Positions 60,413-64,000 of a DNA stretch of 64,000 nt are shown here, piece after piece. The stretch is taken from contig JAIBEZ010000114.1 in NCBI GenBank assembly GCA_019459485.1, forward strand, positions 41,094 through 105,093, read 5' to 3'. The stretch comes from Prolixibacteraceae bacterium. GTDB lineage: Bacteria; Bacteroidota; Bacteroidia; Bacteroidales; Prolixibacteraceae. Below the pieces are notes generated by a model. The model was not told where the DNA came from, ran no database searches, and worked only from the letters and a program-made list of their open reading frames with translations. Each line of letters opens with the position of its first letter. The stretch's first letter is position 1. A program made the translations under genes and the position numbers.

Positions 60413-61678
60413 ATGAAGACAATTAAACTCCTCCTTCTGGCTTTACTACTCCCTGCCTATCTGGTGATTGCCCAGGAAGTGGTAACTTTGGAACAATGCC
60501 AGACATGGGCACGCGAAAACCATCCGGTTTTAAAACAGTCGGGTCTTTACCAACAGATTCTTGACCTGAAAAATGAGAGCAATTCGACCTCTTTTTTACC
60601 GCAGCTTACCTTGAACGGACAAGCGACTTACCAATCGGATGTGACCAAAATTGGAATCTCAATTCCGAACATGAACATCCCGACTGCGGATAAAGATCAG
60701 TACAAAATTTATCTCGACCTGAAACAAACCATTTGGGATGGCGGATTAAGCAAGGCCAAAGAATTGATCAACGAAACCGAGAATGCGGGCAATCAGTCGC
60801 AGATAGAAGTTGAATTGTACCAGGTCAAAGAAAAAGTCAATCAGTTTTATTTCACTTCATTCCTGATTCAGGAAAACCTGAAAATTCTGGAAAAGAAAAC
60901 CGAAACATTGACCGAACGGCAGAAAATTGTGGAATCGGCAGTTAAAAACGGGATGGTTTTGGCCTCCGAACTCGATCAGTTGTTAGCAGAGCAGATCAAA
61001 ACTGATCAATTGGTAATTGAATTGAAGAGTAATCGAGAGACCGTTCTGTCTGCATTGGCAATCCTGACCGGTAAAGAAATCAATCAGATGCAAAACCTGG
61101 CTTTGACTGAAGAACCCAATTTGCATGATAAACCGCTGATGCGTCCCGAGTTGGATCTTTTTGCCAAACAAAATGATCTGTTAAATGCCAATTCTGAAAT
61201 ACTGAAACGAATGCGCCATCCAAAACTTTTCGGTTTCGGGCAGGCTGGCTATGGGAAACCCGGGCTGAATATGATGAACAACGAATTCGATACCTATTAC
61301 CTGGTTGGGCTGGGTTTCAACTGGAACGTGCTGGACTGGAAAAACACCTCACGTCAACAAAAAGTGTTGAAACTTCAGCAGGAAATCGTTCAGACTAAGC
61401 AGGAAAATTTTGTCAGGAACATTGATCTGGCCACCGATCAGCAAAACAAACAAATCGACCAACTCACACAACTCCTGAAAAGCGATCAGGAATTAATTCT
61501 GGTGCGCGAACGAATCACCAAAACCGCGGCTTCGAAACTGGAGAACGGAGCCATTACCACGGCGGATTACATTCAGGATTTGAATGCCGAAACAACCGCC
61601 AAACTCATGCTCGAAACACACAAAATCCAGATCAAAGAAGCGCGGATTAAATTGGGCAATATCAGAGGAAACCAATAG
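60413..61678 (+). CDS. TolC family outer-membrane efflux protein
   Basis: A 421-residue exported protein (signal MKTIKLLLLALLLPAYLVIAQ) with the two tandem outer-membrane efflux domains and long coiled-coil helices (LKNESNSTSFLPQLTLNGQATYQSD, LDLKQTIWDGGLSKAKELINETENAGNQ). The second half repeats this plan (FGFGQAGYGKPGLNM, VGLGFNWNVLDWKNTSRQQKVL). It would be the outer-membrane exit channel of the pump. It lies between tetR and the adaptor gene. Confidence 0.9.
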   Translation: MKTIKLLLLALLLPAYLVIAQEVVTLEQCQTWARENHPVLKQSGLYQQILDLKNESNSTSFLPQLTLNGQATYQSDVTKIGISIPNMNIPTADKDQYKIYLDLKQTIWDGGLSKAKELINETENAGNQSQIEVELYQVKEKVNQFYFTSFLIQENLKILEKKTETLTERQKIVESAVKNGMVLASELDQLLAEQIKTDQLVIELKSNRETVLSALAILTGKEINQMQNLALTEEPNLHDKPLMRPELDLFAKQNDLLNANSEILKRMRHPKLFGFGQAGYGKPGLNMMNNEFDTYYLVGLGFNWNVLDWKNTSRQQKVLKLQQEIVQTKQENFVRNIDLATDQQNKQIDQLTQLLKSDQELILVRERITKTAASKLENGAITTADYIQDLNAETTAKLMLETHKIQIKEARIKLGNIRGNQ

Positions 61679-61731
61679 AATGATAAATGATGAATTTTTA
61701 ATGATGAATAAAAAATAAATACGATATACCA

Positions 61732-62610
61732 ATGAAGAAATTACAAATCATTGCACTGTCGCTCCTGATAATTGGAGCCTGCAAAAACGGCGAGAAAAAA
61801 TCGGATGCCTTCGGAAACTTTGAGGCGGTTGAAACCATTGTTTCTTCGGAAACTGCCGGCAAGTTGCTTTCGATGGAAGTGAAGCAAGGCGATCAACTGG
61901 AGCCGGGCAAATTAATTGCCCAAATTGATACCACCGAAATTATCCTGAAGAAACTGCAAACCGAAGCTCAATTGGTGGCCAGCGAAACAAAAAAGCAAAA
62001 TGTAACTGCTCAAATCAACGTACTAAAAGAGCAAAAGAAAAACGTTCAAACTACGCAGCAACGTATTGCCAAAATGTTTGCCGACCAAGCTGCAACGCAA
62101 CAGCAGATGGACGATATAAACGGACAATTGAATGTTCTGGATAAACAGGTTTCGGCCACCAATACACAGTTTCAGCTAATTGCCAGCGAAATGGAAGTAG
62201 TAAGACGTCAACTCGATTTACTGAACGAACAACTGACCAAATGCCAGATAAAAAGCCCAAATAAAGGAACTGTTCTGGAAACATATCTGGAAACCGGAGA
62301 GCTGGCAACACCAGGCAAACCGGTTCTTAAAATGGCTGATTTATCGAATCTGGAACTGAAAGTTTACGTTTCTGGTGCACAATTATCAAATGTGAAATTA
62401 GGAAACGATGTTAAAATACTGATTGATTCCGGCGCCAAAGAAATGCAATCCCTCTCCGGAAAAATCAGTTGGATTTCGTCGGAATCGGAATTCACGCCAA
62501 AGATCATTCAAACGAAAGAAGAGCGGGTAAAACTAATGTATGCTGTAAAAATAGTTGTCCCTAATGATGGAAGTTTGAAAATCGGGATGCCTGGGGAGGT
62601 AAACTTCTAG
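61732..62610 (+). CDS. HlyD-type membrane fusion lipoprotein
   Basis: A 292-residue periplasmic adaptor lipoprotein (MKKLQIIALSLLIIGACKNG, lipobox IGAC). After the lipidated Cys come a half lipoyl domain (FEAVETIVSSETAGKLLSMEVKQGDQLEPGKLIAQID), a long coiled-coil hairpin (about residues 75-175), and the second half lipoyl domain (LTKCQIKSPNKGTVLETYLETGELATPGKPVLKMADLSNLELKVYV). It links the TolC-like protein to an ABC transporter. Confidence 0.9.
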   Translation: MKKLQIIALSLLIIGACKNGEKKSDAFGNFEAVETIVSSETAGKLLSMEVKQGDQLEPGKLIAQIDTTEIILKKLQTEAQLVASETKKQNVTAQINVLKEQKKNVQTTQQRIAKMFADQAATQQQMDDINGQLNVLDKQVSATNTQFQLIASEMEVVRRQLDLLNEQLTKCQIKSPNKGTVLETYLETGELATPGKPVLKMADLSNLELKVYVSGAQLSNVKLGNDVKILIDSGAKEMQSLSGKISWISSESEFTPKIIQTKEERVKLMYAVKIVVPNDGSLKIGMPGEVNF

Positions 62611-62620
62611 TTAGCAGTCG

Positions 62621-62631
62621 CAGTGATCAGT
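62621..62631. repeat. Dispersed 11-bp repeat CAGTGATCAGT, copy 1
   Basis: Exact copies are here (adaptor-ATPase spacer) and at 63594-63604, where it overlaps the ATPase stop codon; the reverse complement is at 43296-43306 in the trp operon. Confidence 0.7.
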
Positions 62632-62693
62632 AAACAGATGGCAAAACATAGAAAATCAATAATTCAGTCCTTCAGTAAATCAAACCTTCGGTC

Positions 62694-63599
62694 ATGATCA
62701 GTATTCAACATATCAGCAAAGCCTACAAGGACGTTCAAGCCATAACCGACATTTCTTTGGAAGTGGAGAAAGGTGAACTGTTTGGCCTGATTGGCCCGGA
62801 TGGCGCAGGCAAAACAACTTTGATGCGCATTCTCATGACTTTGCTCATTCAGGATGAAGGCATGGCCACCATGAACGGGTTCGATGTTATAAAAGATTAC
62901 AAGAAAATCAGGAACATGGTGGGGTACATGCCGGGGCGATTTTCTCTTTATCAGGATTTGACAGTGGAAGAAAACCTGAACTTTTTTGCGACCGTTTTTA
63001 AAACCACAGTTGCAGAAAATTACGATTTGATCCGGGATATTTACATTCAGATTGAGCCGTTTAAAAAACGTTTGGCCGGAAAACTTTCAGGAGGAATGAA
63101 ACAAAAACTGGCTTTATCGTGTGCCCTGATCCACAAACCTGAAATCCTGATTTTGGATGAACCAACCACCGGTGTTGACGCCGTTTCGCGCAAGGAGTTC
63201 TGGGAAATGCTAAAAAACCTTCAGCAAAAAGGAATCACCATCTTAGTTTCAACTCCTTATATGGACGAGGCGATGCTTTGCAATCGTGTGGCGCTGATGC
63301 AAAAAGGGAAAGTGCTGGATATTGACACTCCCCGAAATTTAGTTGATGGTTATACGCGGAAACTATATGCAATCAGGTCGAACGACATGCACCGACTGAT
63401 TCTGGATTTGCGCTCGTACGAAAAAACAGATTCGGCGTATGCTTTCGGACAATATCTCCACGTAACCGGGAAACACGACGAAGTGGAAGCAACAGAATTT
63501 GAAAACTATCTGATGAAAAAAAATCATCAAAATCTCGAGGTTATTGACATTCAACCAACTATCGAGGATGTATTTATGGAACTGCTCCAAACACAGTGA
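62694..63599 (+). CDS. ABC transporter ATP-binding protein
   Basis: A 301-residue ABC ATPase of the multidrug/DrrA-type (YbhF-like). Walker A is GPDGAGKTTLMRIL, the Q-loop region is VGYMPGRFSLYQDLTVEENLNFFA, the signature is LSGGMKQKLALSCAL, and Walker B is EILILDEPTTGVD. The switch region reads VSTPYMDEA, where Thr-Pro replaces the usual switch His. The C-terminal 80 residues form an accessory domain. It should power export with a permease encoded beyond the window. Confidence 0.92.
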   Translation: MISIQHISKAYKDVQAITDISLEVEKGELFGLIGPDGAGKTTLMRILMTLLIQDEGMATMNGFDVIKDYKKIRNMVGYMPGRFSLYQDLTVEENLNFFATVFKTTVAENYDLIRDIYIQIEPFKKRLAGKLSGGMKQKLALSCALIHKPEILILDEPTTGVDAVSRKEFWEMLKNLQQKGITILVSTPYMDEAMLCNRVALMQKGKVLDIDTPRNLVDGYTRKLYAIRSNDMHRLILDLRSYEKTDSAYAFGQYLHVTGKHDEVEATEFENYLMKKNHQNLEVIDIQPTIEDVFMELLQTQ

Positions 63600-63604
63600 T
63601 CAGT
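63594..63604. repeat. Dispersed 11-bp repeat CAGTGATCAGT, copy 2
   Basis: Overlaps the stop codon of the ABC ATPase gene and is followed by related CAGTGGTCAGT and CACAGTGGTC words to about 63645. Confidence 0.7.
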
Positions 63605-63689
63605 GGTCAGTCACAGTGGTCAAAAAGAAGTCGCAGTCTCAGTATTCTGTTAAAAGTACAAAATAGAGTTATCAGTAAAATTTAAAGAT

Positions 63690-64000
63690 ATGGATTTCAA
63701 AGAATTAATCGTTTACAAAAAAGCCTTCACGCTTGCGATGGAAGTTTATGAAGTTTCAAAAAGTTTTCCCAAAGAGTAAAAATATTCATTGACCGATCAG
63801 ATCAGAAGGTCATCGATATCTGTTTGTGCAAACCTTGCAGAAGCCTACAGAAAACGACTTTATGAAAGACACTTTATCAGTAAACTGACTGATTCTGATG
63901 CGGACAACAGCTAAACTATTGTATGGCTTGATTTTTCACTTGCATGCTATTACCTGTCAAAAGAGAAACATGAAAAGATGACTCAGGAAGCAATGGAAAT
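63690..64000 (+). pseudogene. Four-helix-bundle (S23/IVP-type) protein, interrupted by two stops, 3' end outside window
   Basis: Reading from ATG 63690 gives MDFKELIVYKKAFTLAMEVY, then a TAA at 63777-63779. The frame continues KYSLTDQIRRSSISVCANLA, then a second in-frame TAA at 63912-63914, then TIVWLDFSLACYYLSKEKHE. Joined, these form an otherwise intact four-helix-bundle protein of the family also found in 23S rRNA intervening sequences. At both stops the family usually has Glu (GAA), so single G-to-T changes explain them. The frame is not shifted. The protein's role in the family is unclear. It separates the pump ATPase from any permease gene further on. Confidence 0.82.

Noticed and set aside
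63690..64000. Four-helix-bundle gene as a sign of an rRNA intervening sequence
   Set aside because: No rRNA sequence surrounds it; it is a free-standing copy after the ABC gene.

Overview
The window looks like a contiguous chromosomal stretch of a Bacteroidota bacterium, most likely an environmental Bacteroidales/Marinilabiliales-type organism. The evidence is a complete type IX secretion (T9SS) core (PorP/SprF, GldK, GldL, GldM, GldN and a giant SprA), promoters of the Bacteroidota form TTTG-N20-TAnnTTTG, mostly A-rich rather than Shine-Dalgarno start regions, and Bacteroidota-specific families such as DUF4837 and an arginase-like protein beside topA. I saw no rRNA, insertion sequence, CRISPR array or prophage.

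Layout. 1-1.0 kb: the 3' end of a mannose-1-phosphate guanylyltransferase gene. 1.0-8.2 kb (minus): T9SS operon porP-gldK-gldL-gldM-gldN, with a second gldK-like gene at its end. 8.3-11.8 kb (minus): arginase-fold protein with degenerate metal ligands, then topA. 12-14.4 kb: class A penicillin-binding protein. 14.5-19.3 kb (minus): DUF4837 lipoprotein, then the envelope cluster M23 peptidase-dxr-rseP-tatA. 19.5 kb: initiator tRNA. 19.7-24 kb: DUF4395 membrane protein, M24 aminopeptidase, and a Tat-exported glycosidase-like protein. 24.1-35.3 kb: menaquinone genes menI-F-D-B-A-C-E. Three consecutive spacers of this cluster hold unrelated cargo: a small membrane protein plus an AlbA_2/Schlafen-type regulator, a P-loop ATPase behind a 50-bp perfect palindrome, and a VapBC-type pair on the opposite strand. 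35.3-39.4 kb: uracil/xanthine permease, CPA2 antiporter with a stress-protein-like tail, and a small conserved-looking protein. 39.6-46.5 kb (minus): complete trp operon trpE-G-D-C-F-B-A. 47-57 kb (minus): pdxA-ruvA-sprA-methyltransferase, led by a consensus promoter. 57-59.6 kb (minus): small hypothetical genes, a DUF1080 lipoprotein and a MazF/PemK-type toxin with its partner. 59.7-64 kb: a TetR-controlled efflux operon (tetR-tolC-hlyD-ABC ATPase) and a four-helix-bundle pseudogene cut by the window end.

The strongest new observation is the 5' leader of the trp operon (about 46.65-46.99 kb, minus strand). It contains two successive tiny ORFs, each with three Trp codons and each followed by a terminator hairpin, before trpE. 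They read as tandem leader-peptide attenuators. The second also has a 7-nt antiterminator-like complement placed where classical attenuation would need it. Other points of interest are the palindromic promoter of the ATPase cargo gene, the cargo insertions in the men cluster, the catalytically degenerate arginase homologue, the duplicated gldK, and repeat/hairpin elements in most trp spacers.
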